Source of the DNA: DASYXZ01 sp035308965
GTDB lineage: Bacteria > Acidobacteriota > Terriglobia > UBA7540
DNA: 64,000 bases
Reading direction: 5' to 3'
Assembly: GCA_035308965.1 (NCBI GenBank)
Contig: DATGFN010000066.1
Coordinates: 5,400 to 69,399, forward strand
A model generated the notes under the pieces. The model made no database searches, was not told the DNA's origin, and was given only the letters and a program-made list of their open reading frames with translations. The position numbers and the translations under genes are program-made. This document shows, one piece after another, positions 8,204-15,972 of the stretch. Positions within the stretch are counted from its first letter, which is position 1; the number at the start of each line of letters is the position of its first letter.

Positions 8204-9601
8204 TCAAGCGGAATGCGCAGGCGAATCTTCATGCACAGTCAAATCAAACCACCATCTCCGCGCCAGCAGCAGGGCCAGGAAAACGACGACGTTGCCCAGG
8301 GCAATGACAATCGTGATATCGAAGCCGGGTAACATCCGGATCCATTGCTCGCCGGCCGGCACATTTCGGCCGAAGCCCTCAAATAGGTAAAGGTTCAACC
8401 CCAGGATACTCGACAAAGCTAAATAGACCCTCTTGAGAATCGTGGTGTTCAACGCCAACAAAGGCGCCGCATAAACGAAAAAGCTATCGAGATGGTTCTC
8501 ATGAACGAAAAGGGAGAGCATCGTGTAGCCATAAATGACCAGCGCTCCCGCCCAAAAAATAGCCAGCCGATTGCCCAGTTTCATTTGTTGAAGAAACATT
8601 TTCAAGGCAAGGAATATAAATGTCGCCATAGCAAGGTTGGCGATCCAACCGGGTTGAAACCCCACCCAACGGACGAAATCCGCCCGCGTATACATGGGCT
8701 CGATGGCGGACAGGTTCCATGGGGCATCGCCGCAAACCCAACTCAACAGAGGTCCGGCCAGCCACCACACGTTCAATTCCTGCCCGGAAAGGGACGGATC
8801 GGCCACCAATTTGGCGACTTCGGCGAATACTGCAAGGATGTGGTGGACAAAAATATAGGGGATGAGGACAATGAGCGCGAATAACCCTACGCGCAGGCCA
8901 TATCGCACGGTCGATTTAAAGCCATCCTCCGCCCACGCTGCCGCGGCCATCACCGGAATCAGGAACATCCCCTCGGGTTTGGAAAGACAGCTAATGGCTA
9001 ATGCCAATGCGCTATAACCGTACGATCGGCGGTAGAAAAGGATGAGTGCCAATAAGTCGAAGAAGGCAAACTGCGAATCGTGATAACCCAACAAGGGTGA
9101 ATCAAGAATGAGGGCTGGGTTCAGCCAAAAGGCGCTCACCGCGTACAGCGGATGAGGCAGGTTCTCTGCGTGACAGAACCACCAAATTAACAGCGCAATT
9201 CCCAGGGAGAATAATACCGGGGGCAAGTTGAGGCAGGCATTAAGCAGAGGGCCGTTGCGGAGGGGCCCGGGCTGGAAAAGTTTTGAAAACCGCGCGGAGG
9301 CATCAAGCACCAGCATCATCCCAGGGGGGTGATCCGGCTCCTGGTTGATCGGTCCCAGGTCAGTCATGGTTGTGATGCGGGGGCGAAGATGGATGTGTTT
9401 GGAAAGCAGGATGAGGTGGGTCAGGACATCCGTGTCTGTTTGGGAGTACATATTCAGCAGGCCGGAGCGAATGGCCTTGGCGGCCAAAATCCGGCAGTGA
9501 TCCATGTCTCCGGTTCCGGGAAAGGGAAGTAAAATCAGACGAAGCAAAAGCCCGCTGAAAATTACCAACGCGAATGCATGTCGCTTGAAAAACCCTGTCA
9601 C
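8204..9601 (-). CDS. GT-C fold multi-pass membrane glycosyltransferase
   Basis: About 465 residues with roughly ten hydrophobic spans. A charged first loop holds GTGDMDH and the second periplasmic part has NQEPDHPPG, the layout of GT-C enzymes (mannosyltransferase/GT87/ArnT-like) that use polyprenyl-phosphate sugars on the outer side of the membrane. I take the GTG at 9601 as start because AGGAG sits 8 nt upstream; a TTG at 9640 is possible but lacks a site. Gene order GT-C, GT2, epimerase is a compact glycan unit. Confidence 0.8.
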   Translation of the reverse strand: MTGFFKRHAFALVIFSGLLLRLILLPFPGTGDMDHCRILAAKAIRSGLLNMYSQTDTDVLTHLILLSKHIHLRPRITTMTDLGPINQEPDHPPGMMLVLDASARFSKLFQPGPLRNGPLLNACLNLPPVLFSLGIALLIWWFCHAENLPHPLYAVSAFWLNPALILDSPLLGYHDSQFAFFDLLALILFYRRSYGYSALALAISCLSKPEGMFLIPVMAAAAWAEDGFKSTVRYGLRVGLFALIVLIPYIFVHHILAVFAEVAKLVADPSLSGQELNVWWLAGPLLSWVCGDAPWNLSAIEPMYTRADFVRWVGFQPGWIANLAMATFIFLALKMFLQQMKLGNRLAIFWAGALVIYGYTMLSLFVHENHLDSFFVYAAPLLALNTTILKRVYLALSSILGLNLYLFEGFGRNVPAGEQWIRMLPGFDITIVIALGNVVVFLALLLARRWWFDLTVHEDSPAHSA

Positions 9602-10016
9602 CTCCGTTTTCTCCTGATGTTCCTCTTGAACGCCGCCCAATACGATGGGCGGACAGCCTTCAGCGTCGGCAACGGTCCAGTTCGTGTGATGAGGTTTAGC
9701 GACGACGGTGTTAACGGGAGCGGGCCGAACAATACTCAGCGCGCCTCGCCATAGATGATTCAGATTTTCGAGACTACCACATAATAAATGCGCGTGCCAC
9801 TAGCGAGAACCCCTCCGATTCACTCGATTCCGGGATTGAAACCTGCCAAGGATGCTTTGGGACTCCGAGCAAAAGGGTCGAGTGTGGTTGACCCTCAGGC
9901 AGGGATGACGCTCGACCCTTCGATCACCTTCGGGAACTCCCGGGCATTTAAGTCGGAGGTAGTGGCGCACATTATGCTTGGCGCGGAGTGATCGTTGACG
10001 GCAGCAACTGGGTCCA
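9602..10016. other. Intergenic region with an inverted repeat, no gene seen
   Basis: This 415-bp gap has no frame that looks protein-like to me. Two 10-bp arms, AAGGGTCGAG (9873-9882) and CTCGACCCTT (9911-9920), form a perfect inverted repeat with a 28-nt spacer and no T-tract. The promoter of the minus-strand GT-C operon should lie at 9620-9800. Confidence 0.45.
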
Positions 10017-10415
10017 TTAGACCCAAAGGATTTTGACGACTGTTTCCACGCGTTCGAAATCCTTGTCACTTGTGACCAATGTGGCCTTTCTCGATTGGGC
10101 GAGCGCGGCCCCAAAGCAATCGGCGTAGGGCAAATTGTGACAGGCCTTGAGGCTCGTGGCCAATCGGGTAAGTTCCATATCCACAGCTACGACCTCGATG
10201 GGAAGCTGAGCGACTTCCTGCATTTTGGCGGCGGCCGGCTTTTCCCCGTGGGCGCGCCATATGGAGTAAAAGACTTCGCCCCAGTTGATTACCGACATTA
10301 ATAGAGGGTGTTTGGATTCCGCCCCTTTGGCCAGGAGTTCCTCCACCTGATCGGCCCCCGGACGGTCTTCGAAAAACGTCATGAGCGCGCTCGCATCCAA
10401 CACGCAGGTCTTCAT
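10017..10415 (-). CDS. VapC-type PIN-domain toxin
   Basis: A 132-residue PIN domain ribonuclease. The four acidic active-site positions are visible: D7 in LDASA, E47 in NWGEVFY, D99 in LPYADC and D117/D119 in TSDKDF. VapC toxins cleave specific RNAs (often tRNA or rRNA) when freed from their antitoxin. The start ATG overlaps the antitoxin stop by 4 bp (ATGA), so the pair is translationally coupled, and antitoxin comes first as usual. Confidence 0.92.
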   Translation of the reverse strand: MKTCVLDASALMTFFEDRPGADQVEELLAKGAESKHPLLMSVINWGEVFYSIWRAHGEKPAAAKMQEVAQLPIEVVAVDMELTRLATSLKACHNLPYADCFGAALAQSRKATLVTSDKDFERVETVVKILWV

Positions 10416-10648
10416 AGTGTCCGCTCGCGCTTGCGATCCTCAAGCAGGGCCTCAAGTGCCGGGGGCCCGCCTTGCAGCGACCCGCGCAGCCCCCGGATGA
10501 ATTCACGCGTGACGGGCTGGACAATGATTCGCCCTTGCTCTTCAATAAAGGTAACCCTCGTCCCTTTTTTTATCCTGAAACGCCGACGCAGACGAGCCGG
10601 GATCACGAGTTGTCCCTTGGTTGTAACAACGCTGGTTTCAATTTTCAT
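10412..10648 (-). CDS. AbrB/MazE-type antitoxin (VapB)
   Basis: A 78-residue protein starting with an AbrB/SpoVT swapped-hairpin domain (TSVVTTKGQLVIPARLRRRF, then GTRVTF..GRIIVQP) and ending with a charged tail expected to wrap the PIN toxin. AbrB antitoxins neutralise the toxin and repress their own promoter as toxin-antitoxin complexes. Two direct repeats lie just upstream and could be its operators (listed separately). Confidence 0.92.
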   Translation of the reverse strand: MKIETSVVTTKGQLVIPARLRRRFRIKKGTRVTFIEEQGRIIVQPVTREFIRGLRGSLQGGPPALEALLEDRKRERTL

Positions 10649-10659
10649 GGTGCACCTGC

Positions 10660-10706
10660 CATGTAATCTATCTTACTTGGTCTGGACATGTAGGACAATC
10701 TTATTT
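10660..10706 (-). promoter_or_regulatory. Paired direct repeats upstream of the vapBC-like operon
   Basis: Read on the minus strand, AAATAAGATTGTCCTACATG (10706-10687) and AAGTAAGATAGATTACATG (10678-10660) are the same motif with one indel and a few changes, spaced by 28 bp centre to centre, and end 11 bp before the antitoxin start. AbrB-type antitoxins bind such repeats for autoregulation, so these are operator candidates. Confidence 0.5.
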
Positions 10707-10939
10707 GTTCTTACATTTTATCCGGCGGGTGAAGGCATGGGTGCGAGTTGCGGTTCTTGGGAGAACTTGATTGACACTTTCCGCGCCACAGTTCAAAGTC
10801 AATGACCTGAATTCATGCTAAGTCAGGCTTTCGGCCCGGGGCCCCAACTTCCGGGCGGCAGTATGGTTGGGGTAGGGAAGCAATGCCTCGTTCCAGCACT
10901 AAATCTGAAGACCGCCTTCAACGAAAGGAAGCAGAGACC

Positions 10940-11566
10940 ATGCCTCGAGGGGAATTCAAGCTCATTATCGGAAACATGTTTGGCAACAAGACCGGGCGGC
11001 TGATGCTCGAAATCGAAACGCTGCGCCAATTTGGACGCAAGCGGATTCTGATTTTCAAGCCCGATATCGACACTCGCAGCGACAAGGGCTATGTCAAGGA
11101 TTACCACGGCAAGACCATGGACGCCATCGAAGTGCCGGCGCGCGATCCGTGGCAGGCGCTGAAGATTGTCCGCCAACGCGAGTCGGAGGCGGGCAGCCGC
11201 TTCCATATGATTGCCTTTGACGAAGTGCAGTTCTTCCCCACCGATTCCAACCTTTTCCTCGTCATAGACGAACTGCTGGACCGTGGCTACGACGTGATTG
11301 CCGCCGGCCTGGCGCTTGACTTCAAGCGTGAGCCTTTTGGATCTACTCTGCTGCTCTTTGGACTTTGTAACAGTGGGCACGATTGCATGTGGCTAAACCC
11401 ACTCTGCGCCCAATGCGGAAAACCCGCCGCCCTGCCCCAGCGCATCATCAACGGCAAACCCGCCCCATATAACGCCCCTCAGGTGCAGGTGGGCGGCAAG
11501 GAAACCTACGAGCCGCGCTGCTATAATTGCCATGAACTGCCCGGCCGCCCCATGCCGCCATCCTAG
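10940..11566 (+). CDS. Thymidine kinase-like protein (type II) with altered P-loop
   Basis: 208 residues. The fold is recognised by the FDEVQFF block (93-99, catalytic glutamate E95), the REPFG part of the lasso (130-134) and a zinc site C156xxC159 ... C194xxC197 in CAQCGKPA and PRCYNCHEL. The P-loop reads GNMFGNKT (11-18), where the family has GPMFSGKT: the glycine before lysine is asparagine. The loop after residue 140 is also unusual (NSGHDCMWLN instead of a DEVTKL-like stretch). Activity on thymidine is therefore uncertain. ATG 10940 is preferred to 10883 because AAAGGAAG lies 8-15 nt upstream. Confidence 0.82.
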   Translation: MPRGEFKLIIGNMFGNKTGRLMLEIETLRQFGRKRILIFKPDIDTRSDKGYVKDYHGKTMDAIEVPARDPWQALKIVRQRESEAGSRFHMIAFDEVQFFPTDSNLFLVIDELLDRGYDVIAAGLALDFKREPFGSTLLLFGLCNSGHDCMWLNPLCAQCGKPAALPQRIINGKPAPYNAPQVQVGGKETYEPRCYNCHELPGRPMPPS

Positions 11567-11791
11567 TGCCACTCATCTACTGTTTCCCGTTCAGACGGCC
11601 GCAGCTTCCTCCATTTTCGACCACTCAGGGTCTTGACCGATTGGACAATCAAACTGAGGCGCACTGCCTGCGAATTCGAGTGAGATTCCCCATGGTCTAT
11701 ACGAATAAGGCTGTGCTACGATTTGCATTGAAGCCGTAGTCGACTCCCGCTTTAACGGAACCATCAATCCAGAATGCTCAAGGGGGCACGC

Positions 11792-12526
11792 ATGATTTCT
11801 CCTCTAAGCCGCGGCCGAAATCAAATTATTGCGGTGGCAGGTTCTGCAATTTTGCTTGTGAGTTTCGCCAGTAGTGGGCGCGCGCAACAGAGCTCCCCCG
11901 ACATTCAGGGCATTGTCAAAGAAACCCAGCAAACAGTTCAATCGCCCGGCGCGATAACCATCGTCTGGTGGATTCCGGAGGCCTTCATTCGCGCCTCCCT
12001 TGCCACCAACGCCAGCATGACGGAGGAAAAGTCGGAAGCCTTCTTGAAGCCGTTGCGGAACTATATTCTCATCATTGTGATTGACGCCAAAGTTGGCCCT
12101 CTGGCGGGTTTCAACTATACGCCCGCCGATGACCTTGCATCCGAGGTGCGGCTCAAAGACCATGCGGGCCACCTCTACCCGCCCGTGGACGTGGCTCAAA
12201 TCAATAGTGACTCCCAAAATTTTATTGCCATTTTGAAGCCGGTCATGGCGAGCATGCTCGGACCCATGGGACAAAACATGAATTTTTTTGTTTTTCCCAG
12301 CCGGGATAAAGATGGCGCCGCGATCGCGGACGAACGCAAGGAAGGCGCATTCTTCCTGGAAGTAGGCAAGAAGGAATTTCGATGGAGACTTCCCCTCGGC
12401 TCCATCCTTCCCCGTAAGACCTGTCCAGTCTGCAAGGAAATTTTGAGCGGGGCTTACAAGTATTGCCCGTACGATGGAACCAAGCTGCCCGAATTCCAAT
12501 TGACACCATCGCGGCAAAAACCCTGA
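11792..12526 (+). CDS. Secreted hypothetical protein with C-terminal zinc ribbon
   Basis: 244 residues with a signal sequence (hydrophobic run ending in SSGRAQQ) and a soluble middle part with no family I recognise. The C-terminus (about 210-231) carries CPVCKEIL..KYCPYDGTKL, three of the four usual zinc-ribbon cysteines, the last position being aspartate. A cytoplasm-style zinc ribbon on an exported protein is uncommon. ATG 11792 is chosen over 11774 because AAGGGGGC precedes it. It stands alone between the thymidine kinase-like gene and the TetR gene. Confidence 0.75.
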   Translation: MISPLSRGRNQIIAVAGSAILLVSFASSGRAQQSSPDIQGIVKETQQTVQSPGAITIVWWIPEAFIRASLATNASMTEEKSEAFLKPLRNYILIIVIDAKVGPLAGFNYTPADDLASEVRLKDHAGHLYPPVDVAQINSDSQNFIAILKPVMASMLGPMGQNMNFFVFPSRDKDGAAIADERKEGAFFLEVGKKEFRWRLPLGSILPRKTCPVCKEILSGAYKYCPYDGTKLPEFQLTPSRQKP

Positions 12527-12580
12527 GCGTGGATTCCAAGGATTGACTTGACCAAAGAATTCCGAGGCCAAAGAAAAGAT

Positions 12581-12624
12581 CACCACAGAGGTCACAGAGG
12601 ATCATCTCTGGTACCTCTGTGGTG
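12581..12624. repeat. Inverted repeat CACCACAGAGGT / ACCTCTGTGGTG
   Basis: Two perfect 12-bp arms (12581-12592 and 12613-12624) with a 20-nt spacer, itself containing a CACAGAGG copy. It resembles dispersed 'CACCACAGAGG' palindromes seen in acidobacterial-type genomes. It follows the zinc-ribbon gene and might end its transcript, though no T-run is present. Confidence 0.55.
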
Positions 12625-12671
12625 AAAGACCCCGAAGCAATGGATTTCCTTCGCATCGGCAAAAAAAGGTC

Positions 12672-12707
12672 TTGACAAACTCCGGTGTTAGTTGAATATT
12701 CAACTAA
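12672..12707 (+). promoter_or_regulatory. Promoter of the TetR gene with overlapping 20-bp palindromic operator
   Basis: A consensus -35 TTGACA (12672-12677) is followed after 17 nt by AATATT (12695-12700) as -10. The -10 lies inside a perfect palindrome, TTAGTTGAATATTCAACTAA (12688-12707). The start codon begins at 12709, so the transcript would be leaderless or nearly so. A TetR-family protein encoded immediately downstream is the expected ligand of such a palindrome. Confidence 0.75.
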
Positions 12708-12708
12708 T

Positions 12709-13344
12709 ATGCCGAGGGCGGAAACAAAGACACGTGACAGGCTTGTCCAGTCTGGGCTATATCTGTTTTGGCTACAGGGATATACGGCCACGGGTATGAC
12801 CCAAATCCTTGAACGCGCCAAGGCAAATGCAGGAAGTTTTTATTACTTCTTTAAGACCAAAGAAGAGCTGCTGCTTGCGGTGCTCGATCTCTACGTTCAA
12901 TCGCTCCAGCCTATCGTGGTGCAACCCGTCCTGAGTCAAATCCAGGATCCCCTTGAGCGGGTGTTCGGTATTTTGGATTTCTACCGGCGAAACTTGCTCG
13001 CCACCGGCTGCACTTATGGCTGCCCCATCGGAAGGCTGGCGCTGGAAATTCCGGAGGAGCAAACGCGAATCCATAAGCGGCTGGCCGACAACTTTGACGG
13101 CTGGACGGCAGCAGTGGAAAAGTGTTTGCAGGACTCGATCGGCCGCTTGCCCGCGGGCACCAACCTGAAAACGCTCTCCCAGTTTGTGCTCACGGTGATG
13201 GAGGGCGGCGTGATGCAGGCGCGGGCGCACCGGTCCATCGAGCCGTTCGATGCATCGGTGCAGCACCTTCGCGAATATTTTAAGTTGCTCCAATTGCAGC
13301 ACCGACGCACAGAAGATTTGAAATTGCCGGAGACGCAGAGCTGA
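12709..13344 (+). CDS. TetR/AcrR-family transcriptional regulator
   Basis: 211 residues. The N-terminal helix-turn-helix is typical: TRDRLVQSGLYLFWLQGY, then a recognition region with AGSFYYFFKTKEELL (about 41-55), which is the hallmark of the family. The C-terminal part is the ligand-binding domain. No Shine-Dalgarno precedes the ATG at 12709, in line with a leaderless message from the promoter described just upstream. The palindrome over its own -10 suggests autorepression. It is followed after 30 bp by a secreted hypothetical protein that may be its target. Confidence 0.92.
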   Translation: MPRAETKTRDRLVQSGLYLFWLQGYTATGMTQILERAKANAGSFYYFFKTKEELLLAVLDLYVQSLQPIVVQPVLSQIQDPLERVFGILDFYRRNLLATGCTYGCPIGRLALEIPEEQTRIHKRLADNFDGWTAAVEKCLQDSIGRLPAGTNLKTLSQFVLTVMEGGVMQARAHRSIEPFDASVQHLREYFKLLQLQHRRTEDLKLPETQS

Positions 13345-13374
13345 TTCGCGTTCCGGAATCACCGAGGAGGCACA

Positions 13375-13908
13375 ATGAAGAAAGCAGTTTTAGTTTTCGC
13401 TTTGATGGTGGCGCCGTTGCTGGCGGCGTGGGGGCAGGAGGCTGCCACACGCCCGGCCCCACCCAAGCCCATCGCGGCGCTTGGCTGGCTGGTGGGCGGC
13501 GTATGGACCGCGGACGGAACTAAGATAGCGCCCGGAATGTTGCGCATTGAAACTCGTTATCAATGGTCGGACAATAATGCGTATATCCGCTTCACCACTC
13601 ATTTCGTTCATGACAAGGGTACGCTTCGGAACTACGACGGCAGTTTTTTCTGGGACCCTGAGCGGGCATCACTGGGCATGTGGTATATGGACGCGCACAA
13701 TTCAATTACCCAGGGACCGGTGCAAATGGACGGCGACGTCATGCAAATGACTTTCCGGGCTTATGACTTCGATGGAAAAATGGCGGACCTCCGGGTGAAG
13801 GTAACTCGAAAAACCAACGACGACTACAACTGGCTGCTGGAAGAAAAACAACCCGACGGATGGAAACAGCTTGCCACGCTCGAATATCTTCGGGTAGCAG
13901 GTTCGTAG
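13375..13908 (+). CDS. Secreted DUF1579/DUF6265-like protein
   Basis: 177 residues with a signal peptide (cleavage likely after LLAAWGQ). The mature part starts with LGWLVGGVWTADG and has alternating strands (YQWSDNNAYIRF, GSFFWDPERASLGMWY), the lipocalin-like pattern of DUF1579/DUF6265 proteins, which often are secreted and of unknown ligand. The family assignment is by pattern only. ATG 13375 has GAGGAGGCAC immediately upstream. Its closeness to the TetR gene suggests co-transcription. Confidence 0.75.
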   Translation: MKKAVLVFALMVAPLLAAWGQEAATRPAPPKPIAALGWLVGGVWTADGTKIAPGMLRIETRYQWSDNNAYIRFTTHFVHDKGTLRNYDGSFFWDPERASLGMWYMDAHNSITQGPVQMDGDVMQMTFRAYDFDGKMADLRVKVTRKTNDDYNWLLEEKQPDGWKQLATLEYLRVAGS

Positions 13909-13994
13909 CTAAGACGACGCGCCGAGGATCGGGAGCACGCCAGCACATGCCCCCCCACCTAACCGTCGAATGGCGTTCCCCGCCCGGACGCGGG

Positions 13995-14540
13995 TTAGTG
14001 GGCTGCCGCCGGAGGGACGGTTGTGGTGCCTGACTGCCGCTCTTCTTCGGTGGCTTTATCCGGCACCTTCCCGGCCACTGCGCGCAAGTAATTAATTACA
14101 TCCCATTTATGATTTACCTGCATCCGGTCGGTTTGGCCCGGCATGGTTTCAGATCCCGTGGTGATGATGGCAAACAGTTCTCCGTCCGTCCTTTTCTTCA
14201 AGGTTTCGGGCTTGGTAAGGTCGGGTGGAGCGGCTTTGATTTCCGCCAAAAAGTCGGGATCGCCCCTGCCGTCGGCGTCCTTGCCATGGCACATCGCGCA
14301 TTGCGTGGAGAATATTTTCTTGCCATTGCCCACGGAGAAATCCGTAAAACGAACCGGATTCTTCTTCGCCGCCTGTTCCGCCGTGATGTTGTAAGTGTGG
14401 GGAATTTGCGCGGCCGGCGCGCCGGCTGTCTGATCTGCGCCCGCTGGTTTGTCCTTCGGCTGCTTTGCCTCCTGGCCCCATAAAATGCCCACGGTCACGA
14501 ACAGCAAACAAACTCCGAGCCAAATCATCAGCTTCTTCAT
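13995..14540 (-). CDS. Secreted monohaem cytochrome c
   Basis: 181 residues: signal peptide (LGVCLLFVTVGILWGQ), a proline/alanine-rich linker, then a class I cytochrome c domain. The haem site is CAMCHGK and the likely distal methionine is in SETMPGQ. Located in the periplasm, where it should carry electrons. It is paralogous to the cytochrome at 16355: both have KNPVRFT, CxxCHG, DGELF and WDVxNYLRA segments. GGGAGGTGGGCC precedes the ATG. It lies 141 bp downstream of the usp gene on the same strand and may share its transcript. Confidence 0.92.
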   Translation of the reverse strand: MKKLMIWLGVCLLFVTVGILWGQEAKQPKDKPAGADQTAGAPAAQIPHTYNITAEQAAKKNPVRFTDFSVGNGKKIFSTQCAMCHGKDADGRGDPDFLAEIKAAPPDLTKPETLKKRTDGELFAIITTGSETMPGQTDRMQVNHKWDVINYLRAVAGKVPDKATEEERQSGTTTVPPAAAH

Positions 14541-14681
14541 GGCCCACCTCCCTGTACTCTTTTCGGCCGGATCACCGGGCGCCGCCTGCTGAACACATCG
14601 ATTGCTTCAACCCGCCCAATCACCCTTTAGTCCTTCGTAAGGGGGTCCATCGCATTCAAGCGACCGCAGGCCCACTTCTTA

Positions 14682-15611
14682 TTAATTCAGCCTCTCACCA
14701 CCTGCTTGGAACGAAGCTTCGCGGATGGTCAGCACGGGACACGCCGCCTCCGTCACCACCCGGTAGGCAAGGTTTCCCATCCTGTGAGTGGAGAGCGCGG
14801 AAGCTCTCTTCACGCCTAACACAATCAAGTCCGATTTCAGCTCGCTCGCTGTTTTTAATATCATATCAGCCGGATCACCGGCGGCCACGTGGCAATCCAC
14901 CTTGCACCAGGGCTTCACTTCGGGAGGAATCTGCGCCTCCATTCGATCGTAACAATTCTTCGCCAGTCGCCACTCGGGTCCCTGGGCGGGATTGTTCATC
15001 ACGTGCATTACCGTAAGCCGCGCCTCGTATTCCAGGGCAAACGAGAGGGCGTAATTTGTCGCTGGGGCCGATTCTTCCGCAAGGCTTGTGGCGTAAAGCA
15101 CCTGGTGAAGGGAGAATTTCTCGCGAGGCTGGGAGGAAACCCGGGGGCCTACGGTCAGCACCGGACAAGCCGAGGTCCGGAATATCTCTTCCGCTACTGA
15201 ACCAAGGAAGAAGCGTCTGAAGCCAAGGCGTCCGTGCGTTCCCGTAATCACCAGGTCGATGTCATGTTGCTTGATGAATTTGTCGAGCACCAGTGCAATC
15301 TCGCCGTGTCCGAGCAAGGTTTTGTGTTCGATGCCCTTGAGCAGCTCGCACTCCGCCAGCCCGGCCAATTCACGGTGCGCGCCCTGAACCAACTCGTCCA
15401 TAAATGCAACCGCTTCCCCGGAAATAAGCGGGTAGGGATTCGGCTGCACGGCGTGGCCCAGGAAGACCGTTGCCCCGTAACGTCGCGCCACCACCGACGC
15501 GTAGGGGAGGGCAGCCAACGAAGACGGAGAGAAGTCGGTTGTAAACAAAATGTTTTTGAGATTGATCAACTTCAATGACGGCGCTTTTTCGAGCAGTGCG
15601 GGCTGGCTCAT
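14682..15611 (-). CDS. Tandem UspA-domain universal stress protein
   Basis: 309 residues made of two Usp domains. The first (about 15-160) keeps the ATP-binding pattern G-2X-G-9X-G-S (GTHGRLGFRRFFLGS); in the second (about 165-300) the first glycines are missing (LGVKRASALSTHRMGN), so it probably does not bind ATP. Cytoplasmic; such proteins are often induced on oxygen limitation or stationary phase. The ATG at 15611 is preceded by GGGAGGTGAATC. A perfect TGTGA-N6-TCACA site centred 81 bp upstream suggests control by a CRP/FNR-family regulator. Confidence 0.93.
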   Translation of the reverse strand: MSQPALLEKAPSLKLINLKNILFTTDFSPSSLAALPYASVVARRYGATVFLGHAVQPNPYPLISGEAVAFMDELVQGAHRELAGLAECELLKGIEHKTLLGHGEIALVLDKFIKQHDIDLVITGTHGRLGFRRFFLGSVAEEIFRTSACPVLTVGPRVSSQPREKFSLHQVLYATSLAEESAPATNYALSFALEYEARLTVMHVMNNPAQGPEWRLAKNCYDRMEAQIPPEVKPWCKVDCHVAAGDPADMILKTASELKSDLIVLGVKRASALSTHRMGNLAYRVVTEAACPVLTIREASFQAGGERLN

Positions 15612-15684
15612 GATTCACCTCCCAATTCACTTTCCGCCCTGGATGGGCTACGCGTTCAGGCTAGCTCCCAGCCCCAAATAAAGC

Positions 15685-15700
15685 TGTGACCGTCGTCACA
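15685..15700 (-). promoter_or_regulatory. CRP/FNR-type operator upstream of usp
   Basis: TGTGA (15685-15689), six bases CCGTCG, then TCACA (15696-15700): an exact match to the CRP/FNR-family half-site arrangement, within the longer palindrome CTGTGAC..GTCACAG. If the weak hexamer TAGCCT (15663-15658, minus strand) is the -10, the site would be centred near -41.5, the class II activating position. Confidence 0.6.
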
Positions 15701-15799
15701 GGAAGGTGCCGTCACTTTCACTGTGATTTCTGACTGGGGGAAATTAAACGCCGGGGACTTCAGCGCGCGTTTTCAAGAGGGCATCGGTGCGGGCCCTGC

Positions 15800-15838
15800 A
15801 AAAAAAACTCGCCTGCACGCTCGTCACGTGCAGGCGAG
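15800..15838 (-). terminator. Rho-independent terminator (minus-strand transcript)
   Basis: On the minus strand, CTCGCCTGCACG (15838-15827), a 7-nt loop and CGTGCAGGCGAG (15819-15808) form a perfect 12-bp stem followed directly by eight U residues (15807-15800). It starts 5 bp after the stop codon of the 42-codon frame at 15844-15972 and must end a transcript coming from the right. Confidence 0.9.
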
Positions 15839-15843
15839 GCAGA

Positions 15844-15972
15844 TCAAGGAGGTTCATGCTCAAACGCCGGGTTGGTGAATGCTCCCGGTCTTATGGGAAA
15901 ACTCAAGCCGCCTTGGTTTTCGATCCGGCCTTTCCTGGGGATGTGCGCCTTCAGCAGATTGATTTCCAGCAC
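15844..15972 (-). CDS. Candidate 42-residue small protein upstream of a terminator
   Basis: A minus-strand frame of 42 codons from GTG 15972 to TGA 15846-15844. It reads VLEINLLKAHIPRKG...PIRPGAFTNPAFEHEPP, with a balanced, protein-like composition. An AAAGGAG site lies about 15 nt before the GTG (or 3 nt before an in-frame CTG), so the exact start is doubtful. The main support is the perfect terminator 5 bp after the stop. I do not recognise a family. An antisense plus-strand frame (15856-16032) with AAGGAGG upstream also exists, but has no terminator and is less protein-like. The alternative is that the transcript is a non-coding RNA. Confidence 0.45.
   Translation of the reverse strand: MLEINLLKAHIPRKGRIENQGGLSFPIRPGAFTNPAFEHEPP

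Noticed and set aside
9788..9991. 67-codon frame in the gap left of the vapBC-type genes
   Set aside because: No ribosome site, composition unlike neighbouring genes, and the gap has an inverted repeat inside the frame.
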